Assembly: GCA_016297895.1 (NCBI GenBank)
Contig: JAEDFS010000001.1
Coordinates: forward strand, 62,001-126,000
Length of the DNA: 64,000 nucleotides
Direction: 5' to 3'
From: Marvinbryantia sp.
GTDB lineage: Bacteria > Bacillota > Clostridia > Lachnospirales > Lachnospiraceae
Shown here: piece by piece, positions 8,792-17,847 of the stretch
Position numbering within the stretch: position 1 is the stretch's first letter
How the letters are laid out: each line of letters opens with the position of its first letter
Notes under the pieces: model-generated
Seen by the model: only the letters and a program-made list of their open reading frames with translations
The model's database searches: none
What the model was told of the DNA's origin: nothing
Translations under genes and position numbers: made by a program

Positions 8792-8944
8792 ATGAATGAA
8801 AAGGTTTACCGTACGTTGAGTATTGCCGGAGCCGGAAATATTGCGGCAGGCGTGGTGGCACTTACCGTTGGGATAGCGGTCGGTGTTGTCTGCATTATCA
8901 GCGGTGCAGGTCTCTTAAGATCGAGAAAAAATATTTTGCTTTAA
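8792..8944 (+). CDS. 50-residue small membrane protein
   Basis: A short frame, MNEKVYRTLSIAG then a Gly/Ala/Val/Ile-rich stretch of about 35 residues ending in LLRSRKN, with an excellent AGGAGG site 8 bases before ATG. One or two close-packed membrane helices with a basic tail are predicted. It lies 23 bases after pyrE and one base before the VanZ-like frame. I do not recognise a named family; the start signal and codon use support a real gene. Confidence 0.7.
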   Translation: MNEKVYRTLSIAGAGNIAAGVVALTVGIAVGVVCIISGAGLLRSRKNILL

Positions 8945-8945
8945 G

Positions 8946-9419
8946 TTGGGGATTCTCTTGAGAAAAGAAACGAAAAAAAGAATTCGGGTCATTAGTCTGT
9001 TCCTGTTCATCTTCTACCTCATCCTGCTGATCTATTTTCTGTTTTTTGCAGAAAATTTCGGGAGAGTATCAGGTGATCGGGAATATGCATATAATCTGGA
9101 ACTGTTTAAAGAAATAAAAAGATTTTGGAATTATCGGAAGGAGCTGGGAAGCCTTGCTGTGTTTACCAATATTGCAGGGAACATCATCTGCTTCCTTCCT
9201 TTTGGGGCAATTCTTCCTGTCCTGAACAGGAGAAACGCATCGATTTTGAGAATCGCATTGTATACGTTTGAATTCAGCTTTCTTGTGGAGTGTGCACAGC
9301 TGATCTCCAGAGTTGGAAGCTTTGATGTGGATGATATTTTACTAAACACTGCAGGCGGCATTCTGGGATACCTGATTTATGCCCTGTGCAACGCCGTCAG
9401 GAGGAAATGCTATGGCTAA
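8946..9419 (+). CDS. VanZ-like membrane protein
   Basis: 157 residues from TTG 8946; TTG at 8958 with GGGGA before it is an equally possible start and there is no ATG. A basic N-terminus leads to a helix at about 15-35, followed by helices near 68-85, 97-115 and 125-150. The stretch GNIICFLPFGAILP and the later SFDVDDILLNTAGGILGY are typical of the VanZ family of small membrane proteins, linked in some members to teicoplanin tolerance but of unknown role in most. It is packed between two other small membrane proteins. Confidence 0.82.
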   Translation: MGILLRKETKKRIRVISLFLFIFYLILLIYFLFFAENFGRVSGDREYAYNLELFKEIKRFWNYRKELGSLAVFTNIAGNIICFLPFGAILPVLNRRNASILRIALYTFEFSFLVECAQLISRVGSFDVDDILLNTAGGILGYLIYALCNAVRRKCYG

Positions 9420-9726
9420 GAAAATGATGTATTCATTTGCAGAAAAAAAGAACCCTGTAAATGGAGTGATCTCGACAATTATGGGAACCGTTTCTCTCGT
9501 GCTGCTGGTTGCCATGATCTATACCTCCTATTACATGAGAGGAGATGCGGGAATCTATGCAGGCGCTTTTGGATTGTCGGGAATGATCTTTGCGTTTGTC
9601 GGGTTTATTCTGGGAATTATCAGTTTTTCAGAAAAAAACATTAAATATAAATATCCGAAAATTGGTTCTGTTATGTGCGGAATCGTGTTTACGATCTGGC
9701 TTGGACTTTTTCTGATCGGGGCCTGA
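9412..9726 (+). CDS. Small three-helix membrane protein (DUF6142-like)
   Basis: 104 residues from ATG 9412, chosen because AGGAGG stands 9 bases before it and it overlaps the VanZ-like stop by 8 bases, implying coupling. The sequence begins MAKKMMYSFAEKKNPVNG and holds three hydrophobic segments (about 18-38, 45-68, 78-100). The pattern resembles the DUF6142 family found in Lachnospiraceae; that match is from memory and its function is unknown. Confidence 0.75.
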   Translation: MAKKMMYSFAEKKNPVNGVISTIMGTVSLVLLVAMIYTSYYMRGDAGIYAGAFGLSGMIFAFVGFILGIISFSEKNIKYKYPKIGSVMCGIVFTIWLGLFLIGA

Positions 9727-9743
9727 CGGAAAGGAGTGGCAGA

Positions 9744-11801
9744 ATGCAGAAGATGGATGAATGGATGCAGGAAAGATGGATGCTGGCTGTACAGCGGATC
9801 ACTGAGATCACACAGGAAGGAGAGGTTTTGGAGCCTTTTGGCACGTATTTCAGAAAAACAGCTTCTTTTCTGGAAATGGTGCGGGAACTGGCAGAAAAGA
9901 TCCGAAAAGAGGAGACGAAAGTCTGGACACTGAAGCAATGGCAGGAGTGTAATGAACGTCTGTATGAAGATATTTTGCCGGGGCATTACGAGTCCAGTTA
10001 CGGCAACCCGTCTTATGCGGTTCATGAACTGGGAGAAGTACATGGACGAATCCTGTCCTTTTTGTATGCAGAGCTTCGTGGAACGATCGTCCATGCTTTT
10101 GAACAGCGGCTGGAGGATATGCTGATCCTCTTTGAGCTGTTTATAGAGGTCTATAACTGCTTTGAGGAGGAACTTCCATCCTACCGGCAGATTCAGCAGA
10201 TCATTTACTGGTATGTCAGTGATTACAGTGACCGGTTTGTCGCATACCGGATCCGTCAGGCGGTGGATCCGTCTCTTGATTTTGCCGTGAAAAAGATCAT
10301 GGAGGAGGATCTTAATGATCCCCGGTATCTGTATCGGTTTGGAGAGTATATTTCTGACAGTGTTGTTGAGACGGCCGGATTTCTCAATGAACAGGACGAA
10401 GACGTGATCGACAGGATCGCATCCGTCTATACGGAAGGGTACCGGATGGGCTTTGTTCTGGGAAATAAGGATCTCTCCAAAAAGAAGACCGTGAATATCC
10501 GCTATGTTCTGGGATTTGAGCGGATCATAAGAAAGGCTGTGGAGAAGTTCCGGCAGATGGGACTGGAGCCGGTCATCTACCGATGTGCGACCCACAGTGT
10601 GAACAAACGGCAGCATATGAGGATCGGATATTACGGTGCCATTCCCAACAAGCAGTTTGATTATGATCATAAGGGAGATGAAGCCATTTATCTGGATAAG
10701 GCATTTCTGGAGAGAAAGCTGGGAGTGATCCGGACGGCTTACGAAGAATATAAGGAGCTGGCTTATGTGCATGCGGGACCGGCCTGTATGGAGATCTTCG
10801 GAGAGATCCCGTTTGTTCCCGTTAACAAGGAGGAAGCCTACCGGCTTTCTGATAAGCAGCAGAAACTGGCAGTTCAGCTGTCCAATGAGACAGCTCAGAT
10901 CACGAACCGGTATATCAAAGGGGAAGAACGCAGCTTTACCATCATCGCTTTCCCGGTGCCGGAGATCGGAAAACAGTTTCCGGAGATCTTCCGGGAGACC
11001 GTAAGGATCAATACTCTGGATTATCAGCTGTATGCCGGAATTCAACAGAAGATCATCGATACCCTGGATCAGGGAACGGCGGTTCATATTCTGGGAAGAG
11101 ATGGAAACCGTACCGATCTGACAGTATCTCTTATGGAACTTCGGGATCCGGCAAAGGAGACACTGTTTGAAAACTGTGTGGCAGATGTGAATATTCCGGT
11201 GGGTGAGGTGTTCACATCTCCCAGGCTTCATGGAACCAACGGCGTTCTGCATGTTGGAGAAGTGTATCTGAATGAGTTGAAATACAAAGATCTGACCATG
11301 GTATTTCAAGACGGAATGGTTGCGGAATACACCTGCCGCAATTTTGAAAAAGAAGAGGATAATCTGGCATATATTAAGGAAAATGTGCTGTATCATCACG
11401 ATACTCTTCCCATGGGAGAATTTGCCATCGGAACCAATACAACTGCCTATGTGATGGCGGAAAAATATGGGATCGCAGACAAGCTTCCGATCCTGATTGC
11501 GGAAAAAATGGGCCCGCACTTTGCAGTGGGAGATACCTGCTACAGCTGGGCGGAAGATACGGCAGTGTTTAATCCGGATGGAAAAGAGATCATTGCCAGG
11601 GATAATGAAGTGTCGATCCTTCGAAAAGAGGATGTGTCAAAGGCCTATCTTGGATGTCACACAGATATTACCATTCCCTATCGTGAACTGGGACTGATCG
11701 AGGTGCTGACCGGAGACGGAAAAAGGATCCCGATCATAGAGGATGGCAGATTTGTACTGCCTGGGACGGAAGAACTGAACCGGCCGTTTCAGGAAGAATG
11801 A
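9744..11801 (+). CDS. M29-like aminopeptidase
   Basis: 685 residues from ATG 9744 (AAGGAG nearby); the open frame reaches back to 9675 within the previous gene but without a start signal. The C-terminal 370 residues look like the M29 (AmpS/PepT-like) metallo-aminopeptidase family: the block with FTSPRLHGTNGVLHVGE, then GEFAIGTNT, and IAEKMGPHFAVGDT holds the Glu and His expected to bind two metals. The N-terminal about 300 residues are helical and are an addition to the usual 400-residue enzyme. A cytoplasmic peptide-trimming role is inferred. A long reverse-strand frame across it is a shadow. Confidence 0.8.
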   Translation: MQKMDEWMQERWMLAVQRITEITQEGEVLEPFGTYFRKTASFLEMVRELAEKIRKEETKVWTLKQWQECNERLYEDILPGHYESSYGNPSYAVHELGEVHGRILSFLYAELRGTIVHAFEQRLEDMLILFELFIEVYNCFEEELPSYRQIQQIIYWYVSDYSDRFVAYRIRQAVDPSLDFAVKKIMEEDLNDPRYLYRFGEYISDSVVETAGFLNEQDEDVIDRIASVYTEGYRMGFVLGNKDLSKKKTVNIRYVLGFERIIRKAVEKFRQMGLEPVIYRCATHSVNKRQHMRIGYYGAIPNKQFDYDHKGDEAIYLDKAFLERKLGVIRTAYEEYKELAYVHAGPACMEIFGEIPFVPVNKEEAYRLSDKQQKLAVQLSNETAQITNRYIKGEERSFTIIAFPVPEIGKQFPEIFRETVRINTLDYQLYAGIQQKIIDTLDQGTAVHILGRDGNRTDLTVSLMELRDPAKETLFENCVADVNIPVGEVFTSPRLHGTNGVLHVGEVYLNELKYKDLTMVFQDGMVAEYTCRNFEKEEDNLAYIKENVLYHHDTLPMGEFAIGTNTTAYVMAEKYGIADKLPILIAEKMGPHFAVGDTCYSWAEDTAVFNPDGKEIIARDNEVSILRKEDVSKAYLGCHTDITIPYRELGLIEVLTGDGKRIPIIEDGRFVLPGTEELNRPFQEE

Positions 11802-11811
11802 CACCAATCGG

Positions 11812-11840
11812 TTGACAACCTGAAAAAGAATTAGTAGAAT
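11812..11840 (+). promoter_or_regulatory. Promoter of the purE operon
   Basis: TTGACA at 11812-11817, 17-base spacer, TAGAAT at 11835-11840. The leader to purE is only about 40 bases, too short for a purine riboswitch. Confidence 0.8.
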
Positions 11841-11885
11841 AATATTTTAAGAAAAGAATAGACAAAGAACAAAGGAGAGCCGAAG

Positions 11886-12395
11886 ATGACAAAAGTTGGG
11901 ATTGTAATGGGCAGCGATTCTGATATGCCGGTGATGGCAAAAGCTGCGGATGTTCTGGAAAAGCTTGGGGTGGAATATGAGATGACGATCATTTCCGCAC
12001 ATCGGGAACCGGATGTATTTTTTGAGTATGCAAAATCAGCAGAGTCCAAGGGCTGGAAAGTAATCATTGCGGGTGCAGGAATGGCGGCACATCTTCCGGG
12101 TATGTGTGCGGCGATCTTTCCGATGCCGGTAATCGGAATTCCCATGCATACCACTTCTCTGGGAGGAAGAGATTCCCTGTATTCCATCGTGCAGATGCCG
12201 TCCGGAATCCCGGTGGCTACGGTTGCGATCAATGGAGGGGCAAATGCAGGAATTCTGGCTGCCAAGATCCTGGCTACGTCTGATCCGGAGCTTCTGGAAA
12301 GACTGAAAGCCTACTCTCGGGAAATGAAGGAGCAGGTGGAGGAAAAGGCTGCCAGACTGGCAGAAGTCGGATACAAAGAATATATGAAGAAATAA
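11886..12395 (+). CDS. purE: N5-CAIR mutase PurE (class I)
   Basis: Moves the carboxyl group of N5-carboxyaminoimidazole ribonucleotide to carbon to form CAIR in purine synthesis. The N-terminal GIVMGSDSDMPVM holds the substrate phosphate site, and HREP, AGAGMAAHLPG and GGANAG follow in the expected order. 169 residues, normal for class I; purK is not in the window. First gene of purE-purM-purN-purD, start preceded by AAAGGAGAG. Confidence 0.96.
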   Translation: MTKVGIVMGSDSDMPVMAKAADVLEKLGVEYEMTIISAHREPDVFFEYAKSAESKGWKVIIAGAGMAAHLPGMCAAIFPMPVIGIPMHTTSLGGRDSLYSIVQMPSGIPVATVAINGGANAGILAAKILATSDPELLERLKAYSREMKEQVEEKAARLAEVGYKEYMKK

Positions 12396-12425
12396 GGGAA
12401 GCAGAGTCTGCTCAGGAGGAGAAAA

Positions 12426-13451
12426 ATGGATTATAAGAATGCAGGTGTGGATATCGAAGCCGGATACAGATCCGTGGAACTGATGAAAGAGCATGTGAAA
12501 AAAACCATGAGGGAGGAAGTCCTGGGAGGTCTGGGAGGATTTTCCGGTGCATTTTCACTGGCAAAGATCAAAGAAATGGAAGAACCGGTACTTCTTTCAG
12601 GAACCGATGGCTGCGGAACAAAGGTGAAACTGGCATTTATTATGGACAAGCATGATACCATCGGTATTGATGCAGTTGCAATGTGCGTCAATGATATTGC
12701 CTGTGCAGGAGGAGAACCGCTGTTTTTCCTTGACTATATTGCATGCGGAAAAAATTATCCGGAAAAAATTGCTGCCATCGTAAGCGGTGTGGCAGAGGGC
12801 TGTGTTCAGTCTGACTGTGCGCTGATCGGCGGTGAGACAGCAGAGCATCCGGGCCTGATGCCGGAGGATGACTATGATATTGCCGGCTTCGCAGTGGGCG
12901 TTGTGGATAAAAAGGATCTGATCACAGGAGAGTCCATTAAAGAAGGGGATGTGCTGATCGGTATTGCTTCTTCAGGTGTACACAGCAATGGATTTTCACT
13001 GGTCCGTAAAGTATTTACCATGGATAGAGAGACACTGGATACATATCATGAGGAACTGGGAAAGACCCTTGGAGAGGCCCTTCTGGCTCCCACCAGGATC
13101 TATGTAAAGGCTCTTCGCAGTGTCAAAGAAGCTGGCGTGCGCATCAAAGGCTGCAGCCATATTACAGGCGGCGGATTTTATGAAAATGTTCCGCGTATGC
13201 TTCCGGAAGGAGCAAAAGCTGTGATCAGAAAAGACAGCTACGAGGTGCCTGCTATTTTCAAAATGATGGCAGGAAAAGGAAATATTGAAGAGAAGATGAT
13301 GTACAATACCTTCAATATGGGAATCGGTATGGTACTGGCAGTGGATGCGGCTGATGTGGAAAAGACAAAGGCAGCTCTGGATGCAGCAGGTGAGACTTCT
13401 TATGTGATCGGTCAGATCACAGCAGGTGAAAAGGGAGTAGAATTATGCTGA
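12426..13451 (+). CDS. purM: Phosphoribosylformylglycinamidine cyclo-ligase PurM
   Basis: Closes the imidazole ring (FGAM to AIR) with ATP. The signature GTDGCGTKVKLAF lies near residue 59, FLDYIACGK and GGETAEHPG follow, and the C-terminal GGGFYENVPR region is present. 341 residues, full length. Strong AGGAGG site at the start; the last codons overlap the start of purN. Confidence 0.96.
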   Translation: MDYKNAGVDIEAGYRSVELMKEHVKKTMREEVLGGLGGFSGAFSLAKIKEMEEPVLLSGTDGCGTKVKLAFIMDKHDTIGIDAVAMCVNDIACAGGEPLFFLDYIACGKNYPEKIAAIVSGVAEGCVQSDCALIGGETAEHPGLMPEDDYDIAGFAVGVVDKKDLITGESIKEGDVLIGIASSGVHSNGFSLVRKVFTMDRETLDTYHEELGKTLGEALLAPTRIYVKALRSVKEAGVRIKGCSHITGGGFYENVPRMLPEGAKAVIRKDSYEVPAIFKMMAGKGNIEEKMMYNTFNMGIGMVLAVDAADVEKTKAALDAAGETSYVIGQITAGEKGVELC

Positions 13452-14074
13452 GAATGGCGGTCCTGGTTTCCGGAGGGGGAACGAATCTGCAGGCGATCAT
13501 AGACAGCCTGGCAGACGGAAGAATTACGAATGCCCAGATCTCTGTGGTGATCAGCAATAACAGAAATGCTTATGCGCTGGAACGGGCAGCGAAAGCGGGA
13601 ATCCCGGGCATCTGCGTATCTCCCAGAGATTATGACACAAGACAGCAGTTTAATGAAGAATTGCTTCGCACGATTCAGTCCTATGAACCGGATCTCATCG
13701 TGCTGGCAGGATGCCTGGTGGTGATCCCGAAGGAGATGGTAGAGGCTTATCCGAACAGGATCATCAATATTCACCCGGCTTTGATACCATCTTTTTGCGG
13801 AACCGGCTATTATGGTCTGAAGGTTCACGAAGGGGTACTGGACCGGGGAGTAAAAGTGACAGGTGCAACGGTTCATTTTGTAGATGAGGGAACCGATACC
13901 GGTCCGATCATTCTCCAGAAAGCGGTGGAAGTGCATCAGGGGGATACTCCGAAGGCACTTCAGCAGAGAGTCATGGAAGAGGCGGAATGGAAGATTATGC
14001 CGGAAGCGATTAACCTGATTGCCAATGATAAGATAAAAGTAGAAAACGGTAAAGTGATTTTTGTGGAGGAATGA
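13445..14074 (+). CDS. purN: Phosphoribosylglycinamide formyltransferase PurN
   Basis: Transfers the formyl group from 10-formyl-tetrahydrofolate to GAR. GGGTNLQAI near the start is the phosphate loop; NIHPALIPSFCG holds the catalytic Asn-His pair and DEGTDTGPII the Asp. 209 residues, normal. Its ATG lies seven bases inside purM, so translation is coupled. The CGTGYYG after the His motif differs a little from the commonest PurN form but all catalytic residues are kept. Confidence 0.95.
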   Translation: MLRMAVLVSGGGTNLQAIIDSLADGRITNAQISVVISNNRNAYALERAAKAGIPGICVSPRDYDTRQQFNEELLRTIQSYEPDLIVLAGCLVVIPKEMVEAYPNRIINIHPALIPSFCGTGYYGLKVHEGVLDRGVKVTGATVHFVDEGTDTGPIILQKAVEVHQGDTPKALQQRVMEEAEWKIMPEAINLIANDKIKVENGKVIFVEE

Positions 14075-14075
14075 G

Positions 14076-15347
14076 ATGAAAGTTCTGATTGTAGGCAGCG
14101 GCGGAAGAGAGCATGCCATTGCATGGAAAGTGGCTCAGAGCGAAAAAGTGGATAAGATCTACTGTGCTCCCGGCAATGCGGGAATCGAGGAATATGCAGA
14201 GTGCGTGAACATCGGTGCCATGGAGTTTGACAAGCTGGTTGCGTTCGCAAAAGAAAAAGAGATCGATCTGACTGTGATCGGTATGGATGATCCCCTGGTA
14301 GGCGGTGTTGTAGATGCTTTTGAGGAAGCCGGTCTGCGGGTGTTCGGGCCCAGAAAGAATGCAGCGATCCTGGAAGGATCCAAGGCATTTTCCAAGGATC
14401 TGATGAAAAAATACGGAATTCCTACTGCAGCTTATGAGAATTTTGATGATCCGGAGGCAGCACTGGAATATCTGGAGACGGCAAAATTTCCCATTGTGCT
14501 GAAAGCGGATGGTCTTGCTCTTGGAAAAGGAGTACTGATCTGCAATACGCTGGAAGAGGCCAAAGACGGAGTGAAGACGATCATGCTGGATAAGCAGTTC
14601 GGAGCTTCCGGAAATCGCATGGTGATCGAAGAGTTCATGACCGGACGGGAAGTATCTGTACTGTCTTTTGTAGATGGCAAGACCATCAGGACCATGACCT
14701 CCGCACAGGATCATAAGCGTGCAGGGGATGGAGATACCGGACTGAATACCGGAGGAATGGGAACCTTTTCTCCCAGTCCTTTCTACACGAAGGAAGTAGA
14801 TGAATTCTGTGAGAAATACATTTACCAGGCAACGGTAGATGCCATGGCAGCAGAAGGAAGGACTTTTAAGGGCATCATTTTCTTTGGACTGATGCTGACG
14901 GAAGACGGTCCCAAAGTGCTGGAATATAATGCCAGATTCGGAGATCCGGAGACACAGGTGGTGCTTCCGCGTATGAAGACAGATCTTGTGGAGGTGTTTG
15001 AAGCCTGCATCGACGGAACGCTGGATCAGATCGATCTGGAATTTGAAGATAATGCGGCTGTCTGCGTGGTACTGGCTTCTGAAGGATATCCTGTCAGGTA
15101 TGAAAAAGGATTTGTGATCAGCGGTCTGGATCAGTTTAAGGGAAAAGAAGGATACTATGTATTCCATGCAGGTACGAAAAAAACAGACAAAGGCATCGTG
15201 ACCAACGGAGGCCGTGTTCTGGGAGTGACTGCCACCGGAGCAGATCTGAAGGCAGCGAGAGCCAATGCCTATGAAGCAATCCACTGGGTAGATTTTGAGG
15301 GCAAGTATTACCGTCATGATATCGGAAAAGCTATTGATGAAGCATAA
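14076..15347 (+). CDS. purD: Phosphoribosylamine-glycine ligase PurD
   Basis: ATP-grasp ligase joining glycine to phosphoribosylamine to make GAR. GSGGREHAIAWK at the N-terminus, LKADGLALGKGV and the metal site VLEYNARFGDPETQ mark the family. ATG 14076 starts one base after the purN stop with GGAGG upstream, giving 423 residues; a slightly longer frame starting at 14061 has no good signal. Last recognised purine gene of this cluster; no terminator is obvious before the next gene. Confidence 0.96.
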   Translation: MKVLIVGSGGREHAIAWKVAQSEKVDKIYCAPGNAGIEEYAECVNIGAMEFDKLVAFAKEKEIDLTVIGMDDPLVGGVVDAFEEAGLRVFGPRKNAAILEGSKAFSKDLMKKYGIPTAAYENFDDPEAALEYLETAKFPIVLKADGLALGKGVLICNTLEEAKDGVKTIMLDKQFGASGNRMVIEEFMTGREVSVLSFVDGKTIRTMTSAQDHKRAGDGDTGLNTGGMGTFSPSPFYTKEVDEFCEKYIYQATVDAMAAEGRTFKGIIFFGLMLTEDGPKVLEYNARFGDPETQVVLPRMKTDLVEVFEACIDGTLDQIDLEFEDNAAVCVVLASEGYPVRYEKGFVISGLDQFKGKEGYYVFHAGTKKTDKGIVTNGGRVLGVTATGADLKAARANAYEAIHWVDFEGKYYRHDIGKAIDEA

Positions 15348-15377
15348 ACGATAAATTAAAAGAAAAAGAGAGGTACG

Positions 15378-16517
15378 ATGATGAAAAAAACATGGAAAAG
15401 AATGGTTTTGCTCCTTATGGCAGCACTGTGGATGTTCTGTGTAACTGCGTCTGCGGAAGGTGCTTCCGGGGATAATTCCCTGTACAGTCTTGGTCTGGAA
15501 AATGCATCCTCCTGTTCACCGGAGTTTTACTATTCCACATTGGAGTATAACGTGACTGTTCCGGCGGGAACAACGGAGTTATATCTGAGCCCGGTTACTT
15601 CAGATGCTTATGCAACGATTCTGGATATCAGCGGTACCACGCTGGACGAATCCGGAAATGGTACCGTCTACATTACCGTTGAGGCACCCAATGGGGCTCA
15701 GGTAAGCTATGTGCTGAATGTTACTTCTGACGGAGCTGTAGCTGAAACGGAATCCGAGACAGAAGATGCAGCAGCCGCAGAACAGGCAAGACTGGAAGAG
15801 GAACAGAGAAAGGCAGCTGAGAGTGAGGAAGCAGCCCGCCAGGAAGCGGAAAGAAAAGCAAACGAAGAAAAGCTGACCAAACTGACCAGCGAGAATTCCC
15901 AGCTCACAGAGCGTATGGATGTTTTGCTGAAGGTACTGTATGGTCTGGTTGCATTTGCAGTGATCCTGTTATTCCTTATCATCAATCAGAGCCTTCGCAA
16001 TAAGGACCTGAAGGATGACCTGAAAGAGGCAAGAAATCAGGCGGATATGAATAATGAATTTGCAAGAAAAGAACAGAATATGAGAACGGATTATTATTAC
16101 GCACCGGTGAACGGAAGGAATCAGAATCCGGTAATCCCGGGCAGCATGCAGCAGATGTCTGACGATTCCAGCAACACGCAGGCCGTATTTGGAAATGCTC
16201 CGCAGAGACTGCAGTCTCAGCCGATGGCGGGTCAGGCTTACGCAGCTCCCCAGGATGCAGCACAGGCCGGAATCCCGGAAAACCCTGCAGGTATGCCGGT
16301 TGCTGGCACCGTTCCTACAGTCCCTGAAGTACCTCAGCCTCAGCCGCAGAATCTTTCCAGAAGAGAGCAGAAGAGAATGGAAAAGGCAGCAAAAAAAGCA
16401 GAAAAGACAAACCAGCCGGAAGGACAGCCGGTACCGGCTCCGGGACAGGTTCCGGAAACACTGGTACAATCCACAGTGGAAGAACCGGATGTAAATGTGG
16501 ACATGATTGATCTGTAA
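15378..16517 (+). CDS. Exported membrane protein with cadherin-like domain and coiled coil
   Basis: 379 residues. Signal peptide (about 1-26, ending TASAEG), then a single cadherin-like beta-sandwich repeat (about 35-115, with YNVTVPAG and VSYVLNVTS), a Glu/Ala-rich coiled coil (about 125-180), one membrane helix (about 188-208) and a long cytoplasmic tail rich in Pro, Gln and Ala with a basic patch (RREQKRMEKAAKKAEK). The layout suggests an envelope sensor or anchor with an outside binding domain, but no function is known to me. It starts 30 bases after purD without a clear promoter, so may be read through from the pur operon. A terminator follows. Confidence 0.8.
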   Translation: MMKKTWKRMVLLLMAALWMFCVTASAEGASGDNSLYSLGLENASSCSPEFYYSTLEYNVTVPAGTTELYLSPVTSDAYATILDISGTTLDESGNGTVYITVEAPNGAQVSYVLNVTSDGAVAETESETEDAAAAEQARLEEEQRKAAESEEAARQEAERKANEEKLTKLTSENSQLTERMDVLLKVLYGLVAFAVILLFLIINQSLRNKDLKDDLKEARNQADMNNEFARKEQNMRTDYYYAPVNGRNQNPVIPGSMQQMSDDSSNTQAVFGNAPQRLQSQPMAGQAYAAPQDAAQAGIPENPAGMPVAGTVPTVPEVPQPQPQNLSRREQKRMEKAAKKAEKTNQPEGQPVPAPGQVPETLVQSTVEEPDVNVDMIDL

Positions 16518-16574
16518 AATGAAATGTGTGCCGTCAGGTACATAAAATGTAAAGCACTTTCCTATGATACAAGA

Positions 16575-16612
16575 AAAACAGGACAGTTTCTATGGAGACT
16601 GTCCTGTTTTAT
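16575..16612 (+). terminator. Rho-independent terminator
   Basis: 13-base arms 16575-16587 and 16598-16610 (AAAACAGGACAGT and its complement) with a TTTT end. Confidence 0.8.
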
Positions 16613-16618
16613 TCAATT

Positions 16619-16653
16619 TTGACACCCCGTTGCTTGCAGCGGGATCTTAGATT
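16619..16653. repeat. Remnant of the 136-bp intergenic repeat (right end)
   Basis: About 34 bases match the last third of the two full copies at 35.2 and 40.2 kb, including the hairpin CCCCGTTGCTTGCAGCGGG, with about four differences. It lies just past the 3' end of eda and touches its stop codon. Confidence 0.75.
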
Positions 16654-17293
16654 AGCCTTCGCGAATGGATTTTACCAGTGCAACTGCTTCTGCGGTCATC
16701 TCTTTGATCTTTTCAAATTCACCGGCTTTGATCAGGTCACCTTTTACCATCCAGCTTCCACCGCAAGCATAGATCTTGTCACAGGATAAATAATCTGCCA
16801 GGTTCTTTGCGTTGATACCGCCGGTAGGCATTACTTTTACGGTAGTATAGGCAGCACACATTGCTTTGATCATGGGAAGACCGCCTGCCTGCTCTGCCGG
16901 GAAGAATTTAATTCTGGTCAGTCCGCGCTTTACAGCCTGTGCCACTTCTGATGGAGTCACGCATCCGGGAATCACAGGAATGTTCTTGCTGATGCAGTAA
17001 TCTACGATCTCGGGATCAAAGCCCGGGCTTACGATAAAGGAAGCACCTGCGTTTACTGCACGGTCTACCTGTTCTGTGGTCAGTACAGTACCTGCGCCAA
17101 GGAGCATTTCCGGATAAGCTTCTTTCATCTGACGGATGGATTCCTCAGCAGCTGCGGTACGGAAAGTCACTTCTGCACAGGGAAGGCCTCCTTCGCAAAG
17201 AGCCTTTGCCAGCGGAAGGGCATCTTTCACATCATTTAATACAACAACCGGGATCACACCGGTTTCCTGAATCTTTGTTGCAATATCGTTCAT
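16652..17293 (-). CDS. eda: KDPG/KHG aldolase Eda
   Basis: Class I aldolase that splits 2-keto-3-deoxy-6-phosphogluconate to pyruvate and glyceraldehyde 3-phosphate in sugar-acid breakdown. GAGTV, then IPGCVTPSE and IKFFPAE with the Schiff-base Lys, and PTGGI for the phosphate site are all present. The frame is open 33 codons upstream, but ATG at 17293 with AAAGGGG before it gives MNDIATKIQ and the normal 213 residues. It stands alone with a strong promoter facing away from the GntR gene, which may control it. Confidence 0.94.
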   Translation of the reverse strand: MNDIATKIQETGVIPVVVLNDVKDALPLAKALCEGGLPCAEVTFRTAAAEESIRQMKEAYPEMLLGAGTVLTTEQVDRAVNAGASFIVSPGFDPEIVDYCISKNIPVIPGCVTPSEVAQAVKRGLTRIKFFPAEQAGGLPMIKAMCAAYTTVKVMPTGGINAKNLADYLSCDKIYACGGSWMVKGDLIKAGEFEKIKEMTAEAVALVKSIREG

Positions 17294-17345
17294 TTTCGTC
17301 CCCTTTCTTCGGTCCCGGAGACCGAATCTCATATCGTATATTCTG

Positions 17346-17374
17346 ACTATATCAAATGGAAAAAAAGATGTCAA
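17346..17374 (-). promoter_or_regulatory. Promoter of eda
   Basis: On the minus strand: TTGACA (17374-17369), 17-base spacer, TATAGT (17351-17346). A short inverted repeat TCGGTC/GACCGA lies in the leader at about 17309-17325. Confidence 0.8.
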
Positions 17375-17392
17375 GAAACATAAAATTTCCAC

Positions 17393-17420
17393 TTGTATCT
17401 GAGACAGGCTGTGCTATAAT
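17393..17420 (+). promoter_or_regulatory. Promoter of the GntR-clpC unit
   Basis: TTGTAT at 17393-17398, 16-base spacer, TATAAT at 17415-17420. Confidence 0.65.
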
Positions 17421-17461
17421 CTATATAACAACGACATTTCGGAAATGGATGTGAATACCAA

Positions 17462-17842
17462 ATGATAATTGAGATTGATTTCCAAAGTGAGGAAGCGCTG
17501 TATATGCAGCTGCGAAATCAGATTATTCTGGGAATCGCCACGTCGGTGATCCAGGAAGGAGATACCCTGCCTTCTGTGCGGCAGATGGCGGAGGATATCG
17601 GCATTAATATGCATACGGTAAATAAGGCTTATTCTGTACTGAAGCAGGAGGGTTTTCTGCGGCTGGACAGAAGAAAAGGAGCGATCATTGCGTTGGATAC
17701 GGACAAGATCCGGGCTATGGAAGAAATGAAAGATTCTCTGAGGGTTGTTCTGGCCAGGGGATGCTGTAAGAATGTGACCCGGCAGGAGGTTCACGCAATG
17801 GTGGACGAGATATTAGATGACATGAAGAATGGAAGGATGTAA
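17462..17842 (+). CDS. GntR-family (YtrA-type) transcriptional regulator
   Basis: 126 residues: a winged-helix domain over about residues 8-75, with the recognition stretch LPSVRQMAEDIGINMHTVNKAY, and only a short helical tail, as in the YtrA subfamily, which often controls nearby transporters or sugar genes. clpC starts six bases after the stop, so they are co-transcribed; eda is divergent. Which of them it controls is not shown by the sequence. Confidence 0.88.
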   Translation: MIIEIDFQSEEALYMQLRNQIILGIATSVIQEGDTLPSVRQMAEDIGINMHTVNKAYSVLKQEGFLRLDRRKGAIIALDTDKIRAMEEMKDSLRVVLARGCCKNVTRQEVHAMVDEILDDMKNGRM

Positions 17843-17847
17843 CTGAC

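Noticed and set aside
9555..11519. 654-residue reverse-strand frame
   Set aside because: Shadow of the aminopeptidase gene; His/Ile/Leu-rich composition and no family resemblance.
11802..11885. Purine riboswitch before purE
   Set aside because: From the TTGACA/TAGAAT promoter the leader is only about 40 bases, too short for the aptamer.
14010..15317. 435-residue reverse-strand frame
   Set aside because: Shadow of purD, which has all its motifs.
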